A DNA stretch of 64,000 nt from assembly GCF_905220565.1 (NCBI RefSeq), contig NC_059419.1:7679326-7743325 (forward strand), given 5' to 3'. The DNA is from Melitaea cinxia (Eukaryota; Arthropoda; Insecta; Lepidoptera; Nymphalidae). Under the pieces are notes generated by a model, which was not told the origin of the DNA, did no database searches, and saw only the letters and a list, made by a program, of their open reading frames with translations. The position numbers and the translations under genes were made by a program. Position 1 is the stretch's first letter, and the number at the start of each line of letters is the position of its first letter. Positions 35,701 to 50,700 of this stretch are shown piece by piece.

Positions 35701-38700
35701 ATATTTACACGGTTATCGTTTTTAAGAAGTGAATTCCAGTCGCGTGCGGGTGTTAACACACACTTTGTTATTTATTTAATTTTGTTTAACTGTGTGTTTG
35801 CTTCTGCATTACGTAAAAGATACAACATACGATTATAATAGTTTTTCAGTTATTGTCTACATAGGATTTACAGTGAACAGTTGAATTCCAAATTTCAGAT
35901 TCGAATTTCGAATTTGTAACAGTAGTAAGAATGTTATTACAGAGTACACATAAGCTTGCAGTGGAGTAATTTGAGGGATTAAGCTCGACCCTTCTCCTGT
36001 ATCGAGTGAGAGGCCAAATACCCAGTAGTAGGATGAGAGTGTTACAAGCTGAATCAATCAATCGATCAAAACTACTTGACTAGCCCGTTGGCGCAATTTG
36101 TAGTGGTGCTTTCTGTTCCACGAGTTGTTGGTTCGATTCCCGCCTGAGTGTGGGTGTAATATTTGTATTTATACATGTATTATTTCTATGTATATTTATC
36201 AAAAAAATTATTACCTTTAACAGTCGATCGTTACTTATAACACAAGCATTAAGTTGCTTACCATAGGAACAGACACCCTGTATGTTAAAAAAAAAAAAAA
36301 CAGTATAGTCACCGCCTACCTTGTGGGTGGGCTCGTGCGGAGGCGGCGCACGCGCACGCCGCGTCTCTGCGTCCGAACTGCCCTCGCTCGAGTCGGAGGC
36401 GGCTACGATTTATAACATAACATGACATGGAGGGTATATTCATTATAATTATTATTACCGCTGTGTAATGTCAATATTCTATGTCTATGTCTGTCTATGT
36501 CTTATATCTCACAGTGGAAGACGCAGGCAGCTGTATCACAGTCTATACTATTACGGCTACCAACGTTAACTTGTATATGTTTCTGTTTAAAATGTGAATA
36601 CTTAACGTGCTGTAAATTGTTTTTTTAAAAGGAGTGAATAAATAAATTATTATTATTATTATTATATTAATCATACATTACACAGCGGTGACTGACGATT
36701 TCATCTTTGTTAATTTTAGAAAAAAAAAGCACTAAAATATTATATAGCATTTATGCTTTCCTCAGTAAATGGGCTATCCACCGCAAAGGTTATTTTTCAA
36801 TTTGAACCAGTAGTTCATTACTGAGTAATTAGCGCATTCAAACAAACTTTTCAGCTTTATAATATTAGTATATATGTCCGTAAAAAACTTAAGTGGCTCC
36901 CAATTCGCTTTCGCAGGAATACGCATATTCTCAACTTACTTTACTATTCTATTTAACCCTGTTGCACCTGCTTATCTAAAGCAACGATTTAAATTTCTTA
37001 GTGATTTCCATGAACGCAGTCTTCGTTCTGAGGATAGCTTACTTCTTGAAATTCCCTCTCACTCCTGTTCCTTTTATACTAAATCTTTCATTGTTCAAGC
37101 TTCTCGACTTTGGAATTCTTTACCCTTGCATATTAGACGTGTACAATCGCTTTCTATTTTTAAAAAGGCTGTCAGGAAGCATTTTCTTGATATTCAACGT
37201 GAATAAAATTATATATTTGTATGTATGTATGTATGTATGTACCTATATGTATATGTGTTTAAGTAAATATATTCAAACGTTTATGTCTCAATTTGTACAC
37301 CTACACCGACACAATGCCATCTCCTTTGCCCCTATGTTGCCTGGAAGAGATCGCATTTCAGCGATAAGGCCACCCTTTGTACCTTATGATACTCTGTTAA
37401 AATCAATCTGATATGTAATATTTCTGAATTGGTGTACAATAAAGTGTATTGTTGTGTTATGTTATGTTATTTTATGTTATGTTATGTTATTGTTATAGAT
37501 TTGTCATCTTGACAGTACTAATAGGAATGGAATTAAAATCAAGTAAAAAAAGGAAAGTCAACTAGTACTATTCCCAAAAAAGCCAAACGCACATGATGCA
37601 AGATTAAAACTACTTTTTATATACATTAACTCAATAACTATGTATCGAAATCATGTGTATACAATATTATGCTATATACCTTTGTCTTCCTGTGTTCTCG
37701 CTCTGTAGCCGGTGGGCAGTTCCGGCGGACCAACAAACATTCCTAACTTGGGCACTCTAGGGCTCTGTACTGCGACTAGGTTACCTAACGACCTGGAAGA
37801 TTAATTTTTACTTTAATTTTCTATGGCATATTGGCATTGTTACAGGCTAAATTATGTCGTAAAATTTCAAACACAAAAATAATTACAAGCATAATTGAAA
37901 TCGAAAAGAGAATTGATATTAAATTTCAATTAAAAAAAAAAAATTATTGATTCCAAAAATTTGTATAAAGAGGAGGTTGTAGTTGCAATAATTTAAAGAT
38001 TTCGTTCATTTGAAAATATTTAAACGCTAGCTAAGTAGCTACATATCTGACTTTTGTGTTATGTGTGTAATGTTACAGGCTGAATCGATCGAGACATAAA
38101 GATTTTATATATAAAATTCTCGTGTCACAATGTTAGTTACCATACTCCTCCGAAACGGTTCGACCGATGTTTATGAAATTTTGTATGCATAGCGGGTAGG
38201 TGAGAAGATCTGAGAATCCGCCAACATCTATTTTTCATACCCCTAAGTTATGGGGGGATTAAGGGGGTTAATAACATATACGGTAAAACAACATTTGCGG
38301 CTAATTCTTACATAAATATTAATTTCAAATTGTAGTCGAAGTAAAAAAGAAAATAATTATTCGGGTATTAATTTTATATTATAATTTTATCATCTATAAA
38401 AATCAAAAAATCCTTTACGAAACTATCTTAAAATTTTTATTTTATTCACAATGATTCATAAATAATAATATAAATAGACTATACAGTATTAAAATCTTAC
38501 TCCACGAATTTTCGTTAGGGACATTTTTCGCCGGCTTGGGTACTCCTCCGAATAGTCCCATAAGGAAGTTCGTTCCGATAATAAATATACATAGCTATCA
38601 GTGTCGTGCGCTCACCGTTTCTTGTAGTGCCTGGGCGCGTGGTGCGCGTGGTGCGCATGGTGCGCGTGGTGCGCGTGCCGCCGCCGCACATGTGCGCGCG

Positions 38701-41700
38701 CGCCGCCCGACGCCTCGCTCGAGCCCGAGCTGTCCGTCTCCGAGAACGCTGTGCGGAAACCGTTTGTAGCGGACGACAGAGGTGGTCCAGTACGGACACT
38801 TCTGCCATCAACATCTACCCGCAAACTTCAGTCTCGTGAACGAGATGTTCGTAGGTAATGTCGAAATATCGAGTTCCGCAATATCCCGTTTTAAATCATT
38901 TGAGTAATAAAAATACCCATGTTAATTTAAAATCTTATAATTTATATTACATTTCTTTTATATTTCACTATTATATTCTGGTTACGTCATGGACCAAGTG
39001 TATGGGCATATAAAAAATTTAAAAGATTTTGAAAAGGCGTTCGACAGGGTTGACCACGTAATTCTGTTACACAAGTTGCATGCCCTGGGTATAAGAGGTG
39101 ACCTTTTTAGATGGATAAGCTCGTACGTAACAAATAGGAGTCAAGCCATAACCTTGGGAAGAGTGCAAAGTTCTTACGTTTCAGTTATTTCTGGAGTTCC
39201 TCAGGGGTCTATACTGGGTCCATTACTCTTTAATGCGTATCTCTACGATATTGGTTCATGTTTAACTTACTCTAAATTTATAATGTTTGCTGACGACAAG
39301 AAGATTTATTTAAATATTAATAACATCACTGATTGCCACAAAATACAATGTGACCTAAATAATCTATACATATATTATTTAACTAATCGTATCACTGTAA
39401 ACACAGCTAAATGTCATCAAATTACTTTCACTCGTAAAAAGAATCCTATATTATATACTTATGCCATAAACAATGTCCCCATCGTAAAAGTCGATTCTGT
39501 TCGAGACCTAGGGGTGATACTAGATTCCAAAATGACTTTTGTAAATCATATCGATACAATAATTTCTAAAGCATATAGTCAACTAGGTTTCATATCACGA
39601 GTTTGCAACACATTTAATAATATAGGTTGTATCAAAATTTTATACTTCTGCTTCGTTCGAACTATACTGGAATACGCTTGTAGTATATGGGCCCCTGTAT
39701 ACAATGTACACATCGACAGGATTGAATCACTCCAGAAAAAATTTATAAAACTTTTAAATTTCAAAAGTCACAGAATCTGTCCCACCTATGTTGACTCATG
39801 TAAACACTACCAAATAGAATCCCTATCCCAACGTCGTAAGCAGTACGATATTATCCTATTGCATGATATCGTGAGTGGGAAAATAGATTGCAGTGAGCTT
39901 TTATCCCAGATTGAATTCCGAATACCATCAAGACGCTCTAGACATATTGCCACCACTGTACACCATTGTTCCATACACCTCGAGTAAGAACTAATTACGC
40001 ACGTAACTCGGTCCTCTGCCGTATTGTCAATACGTATAACACGCAGTATCCAAACTTAGACCTGTTTTACCTAAGAACGAAGACGGCACTTAAAAAAGAA
40101 ATCAAAATGATGCATTTTTCGTAGTATTATCAAAAATATTCAAAACCAGCACCTACAGATTTATACACAAACCCACACTAATACACCTTCGTCTTACATG
40201 CACACACCTACACGAACACGCATTCACCTTTTCATGTCTTACACTCACCTCTAACTGCAGTGGAGGAGACGGAACATAGCCGTTTACTTTTCATTACTTT
40301 CTGTTATTTCTTAAATATAGTGTCTAGCTATGTATTTTATAAAGAATAATATTTTTATATATCAGTGTGATCCTATTTTGGTCATATTTGTAAATTATAT
40401 TGTAACATACTATTGTAACATAACGCTGTCGGATTGCCTATAAAATAAATAAATAAATAAATTGAGAAGAAAAAAAAAAAACCTGCGCTATGTTAATGAA
40501 CCAATATGAAAAGTCAAAAGCCCAGGTTATATGGGTATCGGACACAATTGCCCGATCTGTCCGACTGTGATCGACCGTACCAACCTACCAGTAACCTCAA
40601 CTAATTACCGATGAGACCTGGCACTTGGCCCATACATGACACACCGGCGTCGCATGAAATGAGGACATGGCGATGCAGAATACATGGCATTAACAGAAGC
40701 CGTAAAGGAGGCTATACATTTAAAAATGTTATGGAATAGCATTGCCTGTAAGCAACAAAATAGTGTACTTATATATACCGACAGTCAAGCGGCCATACAG
40801 ATGTGCAAGAATGAAATTGTTAGCAATAAAACCAAGCATATTGATTTAAGAACGCTTTTCATTCGACAGCACGTTAAGGAGAAAAGAGTTTATATTATTT
40901 ATATGAATACAGACAGGATGGAAGCTGATATTTTATTTAATAGTAGCTTCCCGCCCCGGCTTTGCACGGGTATTTAACAAAAATTTCCAAACCAAATTTT
41001 TTTTTTTAAATAACTTCTTTCCTTTTCGTTTCGAAATCGCTACTTTCGCTGTTCAAATCGAACTAACTCTGGCGGGCGACACCGGGCTCTTATATATTCA
41101 AAGAGCTAGGCTCTAGGATATTCGAGAAAGTTTAAGAATATTTTCTTTCTCACACCTTCTAGAATGTTCTCGACATTATCGTCCGCCGTAACAATAGGTT
41201 CTGAAGCTGTAGCATACGTAGTAAAGGCGCGAAATTTGAAAAAGAACTAATTTGAATAACTAAAATTATGTAGCTTTAACTCCAAAATGTAAGTTAGCTA
41301 CTGCTGTATAAACACATAAAATTTAATAACTTTATTATAGTAACAAATGTAATTTAAGACTTTATTGAAATTAGAATTTTAAATTTCGCGCCATTACTAC
41401 ACATGCTGCAATTGCTCGCAGCGCCTTTCGAAATGCAATCCAAATAATTGTTGTTCTGAATGAAGTTCAAATACTCGACAACAGATGGCACCACTACACT
41501 TAACTTACTACTTAAGGTGAAGGTTTGGAAAAGTCCATATATATATCTTTAAAAACACGCCCTTTATGCTAAAACGGGAGCTTTCTTGTTCGAGGAGGGA
41601 TAAAGGGCTATCCCCATATAGTCCCTTTATCGTGCCGGGACTCCTTTTTAAGTTTTGTCGGCACGCACATTTTATCAACTTAGTTTTATTATAGATAATG

Positions 41701-44700
41701 ATATATTGCAACACGGACTGAGGTAGCGATAAAGTAATAAAAAATTTACGTATCTAATTACACAATGAGTTTAAATTTGCAAGACAATAGTAATTGTCTT
41801 GCAATGTCCCATTGTATAAATATTCGTCAAATTACCCGAAAGCTGCGTGGTAATTTTCATTCATTCTTATTTATTATATTCTGTCATAATGTCGAAAAAA
41901 TGTTATAAACAATGAAAGTCAAATTAGAATTATTCATTTCGCCCTAAATAGCTTGTCTTATTCAAAATATGCGGACATTATAAAAAAGCCCCAATTTAAC
42001 ACTTGGCCCATAACTGATATATTATAGCGTAATGTTTTACCTTAAACGAATCATCAGAAATAGCACATAAACATATGTACAAAGAAAGTATCTTAATCCT
42101 ACTTTGTCTTATCTCCAAGAATATATTATAAATAAATAACACTTACATGGTTGGTGTAAGGGTGTTTTATCATGTCTCCGATGTCGTCTTAACCTCGTCA
42201 TCGATGGCGCTTCCATGTATTCATTTGTTTCTTTTATCTGTGAAATATAAATTAATAAATTTTATCAAAATGGTGAATGACGTTATTTAAGCCAAAAATT
42301 TTGGGACAATTCAGTCGAATGGGTATACATTTTGTTCTATTTGATATTCAAATTGCCTTTTCCGGTGGAGGAGGTTTGATAAAAATCTAATTTCGTCCCT
42401 GTTTATCAGAGTAAATAAACTCGAACTTTTAAGGTTTTATAAATAAATAATAAATGAACAACTTATAGACACACGCAATTTAATGCTCGTGTTATAGGTA
42501 ACAACCGACTGTTATAGCTGAATAAATACAAATAAATACAAATATTACATCCAGAATCGAACCCACAACCCACGGAACAGAAAGTAGGACAACAACAATC
42601 TCTGCCAACGGGTTAGTTAATTTTATACTTTTATGGCTATACTGCATTCCTAGAAACAAATTAAAAAAAAAAAAAACTAAACAATTTTTCTTATATTTAT
42701 TATTTATAAATAATACCTGTGCGTATTGCGCATCTAACTCAGTCTCCGAACTGACCCCGGACGGATGGTGGTGACCTGGCTGGCTACTTGAGTGCGACCA
42801 CCCTGATCGCTGAGACTAGAAATATAACTTTAAATATAGCAAAACTTTACGTACATATACTTATTTCATTTTTTTATACGGCAATATATGAATATTTCTA
42901 GTCATAATGACACCATCGACAATGTAGATTAGTTCTTACTGTAAAAACTTTGTCAATAATCGACCAACAATATGGATTTATCTAAGAGAGATGTCTATTG
43001 ATGTATTTAAGAGCGATATGATGGTGGGTGTTAGATAGTAATAATTATTAATCCTTTGTCTGATAAAACCTTTATGTTATAATTCTTTAAAAAAAAACAA
43101 TAAACTTGTCTTTGGCTCGCCCGCTACTCTGTGCTCTGTGGTCAAGACAAATTGATTAAAAAAATGGCTTTCATTTTCTCCAAAAATTAAAATTAAAAAA
43201 CAAAAATACAACATGGTAGCATAGAAGTGGTTCCTATAAACGGAAATTAAAAAAAAAAAAGCGTTAAAGTAAAGTGAAAATACAATAACAACCAACTATA
43301 AAAACATAAAAAAGTTTAAAAGTCGGCGTGTTTAAAGATGGAGGAAAAAGATTCTTTATCGCGTATACAGCAACTTACGAATGAAAAAACGTTTATACTA
43401 TGGAAATTCCAAGTGGAAATCCATTTGAGAAGTAACGATTTATATGAAATTGTGCATGATGGCGATGTTACGCCAAAAGACTCGAAAGAAAAATTAAAAA
43501 AAGATGCACAGGCCCAGAAAATTATTACAAGTACAATAGACAGAAAACATTTACCACTTTTATTGTCATGTAAAACCGCATCAGAAATGTATAAAAAACT
43601 TTGCTTCATATTTGAAAAGAAAAGTGACCAACAAAAGTGCAATACTTTACAAGAATTTTTCCAATATTCATACAATACCAAACAGGACATGACTTTCCAC
43701 ATAAGTTCGCTCGAAAACCTAGTGTACCAATTAAACTGCTTGGGTGAAAATATCAACGATAACATGCTCATAACAAAAATTATATCAACATTACCAGAAA
43801 ATTACAATAACTTTATAACAGCATGGGAGTCGACAGCAACATCTGACAAAACTACTAATAATTTAATTTCAAGACTTTTGGCCGAAGAAAAACGTTTAAC
43901 AACTATAAGTACTACTACTGAAAATATTGCTTTTAAAGCCAACAATAAAAACTTTAAAAAGAAATTCTGTACATTTTGCAAGAGAAATAATCATGAAGAA
44001 AATAATTGTTTTTTCAAGAAAAAAGTAAAACCTTGCTCTATTTGCAAGAAAAATAATCATGAAGAAAGAAACTGTTTCTTCAGGAAGAATCAGGTATATT
44101 TTTTGGCTACCGAAGAAACTTTTGTGGTAGATTCGGGCTGTACAAGTCATTTGACCAATAAAAATTCAATTTTAAGTCATGAAAAAGAATGTAATATTGA
44201 AATTAAAACTGCAGAAACAAATAACACTATCACAGCCACTAAAATCGGTAAAATTAAGTCTGAAAACTGTAACTTTGATGGCGTGCTATATGTTCCTAAA
44301 CTAGAGAAAAATTTGCTGTCAGTTAATGCTATAACGGAGAAGGAAGGAGTTGTCATATTTACTAAAGATAAAGTAACAATAAAAAAGGATAATAAAATAA
44401 TACTACAAGGTGAGAAAGATAAAAAAGGTTTATATAACATAAATATTAACACAAATACTGAAGAAAATGTCTTAATTTCATATGACAAAGAAACCGCAGA
44501 AGATTGGCATCGTAGATATGGTCATCCTGGAAAAGAAACATTAAAAAATATTATTAAATCAGTAGAAGGGATAAATATTACCAATAAGGATATAGATACA
44601 CTTACCTCAACATGTGATATATGTATGAAAGCAAAACAAACCAGAATTCCATTTCATACTCGACAAAAATCTGAAAGAATATTACATACAATACATACAG

Positions 44701-47700
44701 ACATATGTGGACCTATTTCACCTGAAACATGGAATAACAAGAAATATGTATTAACATGCATTGACGACTATACAAACTATACTCAAGTTTACCTATTAAC
44801 TAACAAAAGTGAAGTATTTATGTACTTAAAACAATATGTACAAGAGGTAGAAAGACACACAAACCTTAAAGTCAGTGTCATACGATGTGATGGGGGTGGA
44901 GAATACTCCAGCAATAACCTGAAAGAATGGTGTAAAAACCAAGGAATAAAAATAGACTATACGGTATCCTATACTCCACAACAAAACGGTAAAGCTGAAC
45001 GTTTTAACCGGACCTTGATGGAAAAAGTACGAGCATTACTATATGAATCGAACATGAACAATGAAATGTGGGGTGAAGCAGTATTGTCAGCAACTTATTT
45101 GTTAAATAGAACTCCACGAGACGGTCAACTAAAAACTCCTATAGAAATGTGGACTGATAAAAAACCAAATGTGAAAAATATACAAATATTTGGCTCAGAA
45201 GTATACACAAAAATATTAAAACCGCTAAAGAAACTTGATGAAAGAAGTGAAAAGCTCATATTGGTTGGTTATGCTCCAACTGGTTATAAACTCTGGAACT
45301 CTGAAAATAGAGAAATAATAATAAGAAGAGATGTAAAGTTTGTAAAAACTAACAACCAAGAAAAATGTAATCCTACAAATGAAGAAAATGACATAATTGA
45401 ATTAACAACAAGCTATGATGAAACTCAAAATAATGAAAAGGATAACATACCAAATGAAATTCAAGAAATAATAAATGAAGAACAAGGAACATCTAATGAA
45501 GAAGATATATGTATACCAAATAATACAGCAGACACAACAAACACAGACATACAACCAACTACATTTATACAATGTAATAAAGAAATTACACCTGCTCCAG
45601 AAAAAAGACTAAGAAAACCACCACAGAGATATGATGATTATGTGATGATGACATACAGTGAAGCGATTAACGGTGAAGACAAACTTAAATGGCAAAAAGC
45701 TATTGATGATGAAAAAAAATCTTTGATTGAAAATAAAGTATGGAAAATTGTAAACGAAGAAGACACTAAAGGTAAAAAGATTCTAAGTAATAAATGGATA
45801 TTGAAGATAAAAGATGATGGCACCTACAAAGCTCGCTTAGTAGTTCGAGGATTTGAACAACGAGAAGGAATTGACTATCATGAGATTTTCAGTCCTGTGA
45901 TAAGCAGTAGTCCTTTAAGAATGATTTTAGCTATAGCAGCCATAAACAATTTTAAAATTAAAACATTTGACATTAAAACTGCATTCTTATATGGCGAATT
46001 AAATGATGATGAAGAAATCTATATGTACACACCAGAGGGAATGAGTGCTAAAGGTATATGCAAACTGCAAAAAGCCCTGTATGGCATGAAACAGGCACCT
46101 CTAAAATGGAATAAAACATTTACAAATTATTTGAACAGGCAAGGCTTAGTACAACTTGCAACTGAACCATGTATTTTAAAAAATGAAAATAACACAATAT
46201 TCTTAGGTATTCATGTGGATGATGGAATAGTAATTGGAGAAGACGAAAACGAAATAGACAAGATCATGACAAAAATTGGTAAAAGATTTATAACCAAGGT
46301 AAATAATAACCCTAACAAATATGTTGGAATGGAAATAATGAATAATCAAAACGAGTTAAAATTAAAACAAGAATTTTTTGTAGAAAACATATTGCAAGAT
46401 TACGACATGATGGGATCAAAAGTATCAGCAATACCTATAGAATCAAGTAAAAGAGTAGAATCTGCTAAGAACACTGTATTTCCTTACAGAGAATTACTAG
46501 GAAGCTTAACATACATTTCAAATAAAACCAGACCCGACATAAGTTTTGCTGTAAATTATTGCAGTAGAAAAGTAGAAAATCCAACAGATCAAGATGTTCA
46601 CAACTTAAAACAAATTCTAAAATACTTAAAAGGAACAAAAAAGAAAGGACTAACCTATCCAAAAGGGAAAAGAGATATTGAGATAACTGCATACTGTGAC
46701 TCGGACTATGCAGGAGATACTGAAACAAGAAGAAGCACTACGGGATATATTATATTCCTTAGCAACTGTCCAATAAGCTGGTGCACAAGACGTCAACCTA
46801 TAGTAGCACTTTCCAGCACTGAAGCGGAATACATAGCTGCGGCTGAATGTTGCAAAGAACTTCTATACTTAAAATCAGTAATTCAAGAACTTTTGAACTC
46901 TAATAGTGTTAAAGTGACAATGTTTGTGGACAATCAAAGTGCGATAAGAATTATTGAAAATGGAGTGATAAATAGACGTTCAAAACATATAGACGTTCGC
47001 TACAAATTCATTCATGAAAAAGTGAAAAATGGTGATGTGATAATTAAATATTGTTCATCAAATGAACAAACAGCAGACATTTTCACAAAAATATTAGCTA
47101 AAGTTAAATTTATCTATCATACAAATAAGATTGTTATGTAAGTTACATTTAAGGAATTTTGTTTATGCTTAAAACTTATGTGTTAGCCACTTATTAAAAA
47201 TTGTTTACTTAAATTCATTCTTTTACGTTTGTAAAACCGCTGTACAACATATTATAAAAGACAAAGGAATTAAAATTAGGGGAGTGTGTTAGATAGTAAT
47301 AATTATTAATCCTTTGTCTGATAAAACCTTTATGTTATAATTCTTTAAAAAAAAACAATAAACTTGTCTTTGGCTCGCCCGCTACTCTGTGCTCTGTGGT
47401 CAAGACAAATTGATTAAAAAAATGGCTTTCATTTTCTCCAAAAATTAAAATTAAAAAACAAAAATACAACAGTGGGAACTGATGTTATCGACGAATGCAG
47501 TGGCGAGTAGGGACGCGACATTTCACACTAAAAGATCAATTATTTTCTCTATAAAATAAATTGATTAGTAAGAAATCGATTTGATAGATAAAATACACAA
47601 ATTATTTCAAAATACTCGTAGTTTCAGTAGGAATTTTTTAGGTCACCTTTCCATAAAATTATCGGTTACTACAATAAATGCAAATAATAGTTCAGCCGAC

Positions 47701-50700
47701 TTATTTTTTTTAACTTAACTTTTGATAAAATAACACAATGCCACAACAAAGTACAAGAAAAATCGAATTATTATTTTCTATTTCGAGAAATCGATTAATT
47801 CAAAATCGATTTGTCACGTCTCGATAAATGATTGTTAAAATCGATTCTAAAAAAATATTCGATTATTTTTTTAATTACCTAATAGTGAAGTGTAAGAAGA
47901 AAGTAAGAAAAACAGAACAAGTTTACATTTTATATGGTAGATACATCATTGAAAATTACACAGTTTATGTAGAACTACCTTGTCAGAGTAGCTCGTATAT
48001 TAAGGCAAAGCAAAATTTAAAGTTAGGATTTTTTTTCACGTGGAAAGTGATCTATAACAGCAACATATAAATACATAGATACACATAACTATAGATACAC
48101 ATAACTATAGATACACATAACTATAGATACACATAACTATAGATACACATAACTATAGATACACAGAGTACATAATGCACAGATACAATGTATTTTACAC
48201 ATACCTTTCTTTCTCTCGGATGTTGTGGACCGATGGTGATATGCTGTAGTGCATCACTGACCATCGTATAGTTGTTCATATCTAATTTACCAGGTTGCTG
48301 TAAAGAAAAATAAATGCTATGTATTATAAGTATGTAGGTGTTTCCAAATATGATTAAAAGAAAATTCTGTATATGTTTTTTTATTATATGACAATTTTAA
48401 AAACTTATTTATAATTTTAAAATTACTAAATGTTAAAATTTAAAGAACATATATAACATAGTCATAAACAAATCATACAAATTTTTTGCTGTTTACTTTA
48501 CTTGGTTTATAAAAATTGATATTTTAAGTAGGATAGTTTTCTACTATATTTTATAATAATTGATTTATTTTGCTATATCATTTAACTACGAAAGGTGAAC
48601 TAATCAAATGATATACTATGATCGTAAAAGTGGTAGAACCTTGAGTGTCTGCGAGTGTCGTAGCCTCTGGTGATGGGGCGGAGGAACCCTCGCTCGACCA
48701 GTCGTGAAGGCTCTCTGACCGTAACCCGCCGGTTGCCATAGTCCACCGCCATCTGCGCATGCGCATGTGTTACTAACGGTATTGTCTAGATTGATATTTT
48801 AATACTAAAAATAACTACATAATTAATTACCATTCGCAAAATAAGGTCTATCAATGGTAATAAACTAATACAAAATAAATAATACAAGATAAATAGAAGG
48901 AAATTGTATTCAAGTATTAACTTTTCGTGAATATTTGATTCTTTTACAAAACAAAAAACAATTATAATAAAAATATTGTCAAAGTTAAATCATCTCGTGC
49001 GTAGAAATAATTGTGTCCAATATGATATTAAAATATAAATTTGAAACAAAGCCAAATAAAAAATATTCTTAGTTTACATTAAGTATGCTTTAATTTCTAC
49101 GCTAAAAATAAATAGAAAAATATAAAATATTATTGAAAAAACTCTACTAAAGTCATGCATAAAAAATCGACCTAAAACAAACACAAGACATTCCTGAAAT
49201 ACCCCCAGAGACGATCAATACCAATGATAAATTCCGTTATGTTACTTACAATTGCTCCTTAAGCCAATTCGAAGCAGTTTGAATTGCTATCCTTTCGCTC
49301 GGTTTATTTAATACTAGCGACCCGCCCCTACTTTTGCACTACGATACTATTCGTGAATATAAAATATAATTTAAATTATAATATAAAATAAATGTAATAT
49401 ATGCGTAAAAAATGTGTTTATTCACGATATCACATTAGAAACCTCTAAAACGATCAGTGTTCCACTACTATATTATGCATGTATTATAGATATAACCTTC
49501 ACTGGAATTACCCTATTTAACCAAGAAAACCACATCAAAATCCGTTGCATAGTTTTAAAGATCTAAGCTTACAAACAGCGGGAAGCGACTTTGTTTTATA
49601 CTATGTAGTGATTGTTATGGATTACACTTTGCTTCAACACATGGTGTGTTGACAATCTGCAATGCTGCTGCTTGAATGTTAATTCTACTACTAAAACATT
49701 AAATCGAACATATTTATTACTCTTCAAGTTTGCCAATCATTTCAAAAATATCTCCAATCAACAACAAATTGCATTCGCCAATAAAGTAAAAATTATATAG
49801 ATAGTTCAGATTTATATGACGCGTTTTAAATCAGCGCCATCTATCGACAAAGCGACAATTTATACTAAATTCTACATTTAATATAAATTATCAATTTCAT
49901 CTACATTTAATCCACTTTTTGCTAATTTTGGTCACACAATTTTTATGAAAGCAACAACGTGTTTTATGGCTGTGTTTTATAAGAACATAACATTTAAATA
50001 GTGTGACATTTTTGTGCAGATATTATCTATCATTTAAATTTAGAAAAACAAACTATAGCATGTCCATAGCTTGTTTTTCAATATGTTAATTTATTTATTT
50101 GTTTTAGTTTTTGCAATGTCCACGTCGTTTCTGTATTTATACGAGCTTAACATACATTTAAAACCGTGTGTCTATATAATTAAAACATCTTTAACTTCAA
50201 TTGATCGTCTTGGAGGGTGTATAGCCTAATGACGTACACTATCTACACACAAATTTGAACCGTCCCACATAGTAATAATGTTTATAGTCGATTGCATGCA
50301 ATCACCTGACTCGTGCGTGCTCAGCGAATCCTCCGAACAGTTGAGATCCGCTGCGTTATAATAATTTATTTATATATTTGTTTTAAAACAAAATATTTTT
50401 AACCAAAAGAAAAGTTTATTGTGTCTTGGCGACTATTACAAAAGAATCTTAATTAATTATTATAATTACTTAAATCAAGGGCGATATATTTTAAAAGTGC
50501 TATAAAATACACGCTATGTACGGAGGAGTTTTAGTATTTAATAACTCCGTAACTTTATTGTTAAGACTACTTAAGCTAGTTTCGTTGATAGCGTAATATT
50601 AATTAATTTTATTAGGCTTTATATTCATATAATATACACTTACGTGACAAATCTGCATGCATCCTGTGATCAGGTGGCGCTGGTTCTGGCGGGGTACTTG

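Larger units (their letters stand above)
43029..47471 (+). mobile_element. Complete Ty1/copia LTR retrotransposon
   Basis: Two 185-bp LTRs (43029-43213 and 47287-47471) begin TGTTAGATAG and end AATACAACA; I see no difference between them. They are flanked by the 5-bp target duplication GTGGG (43024-43028 and 47472-47476). A primer-binding site (TGGTAGCATAGAAGTGG, like initiator tRNA-Met) starts right after the left LTR, and a purine tract (AGGGGAGTG) precedes the right one. One long frame encodes Gag-Pol. Identical LTRs mean a recent insertion. It sits in RhoGAPp190 intron 13 in antisense orientation. Confidence 0.95.

Noticed and set aside
36076..36140. tRNA gene
   Set aside because: A and B boxes are present but no cloverleaf with an anticodon stem can be drawn. 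A SINE tail and poly(A) follow.
38515..38839. Plus and alternative minus frames around 38.6 kb
   Set aside because: Only the frame VDGRSVRTGPP...HYKK joins the flanking p190 exons in phase. The others are shadows of a GC-rich repeat.
43316..46728. Minus-strand frames opposite the copia polyprotein
   Set aside because: Antisense shadows of Gag-Pol, rich in Ser/Phe/Leu as expected from lysine/glutamate codons.
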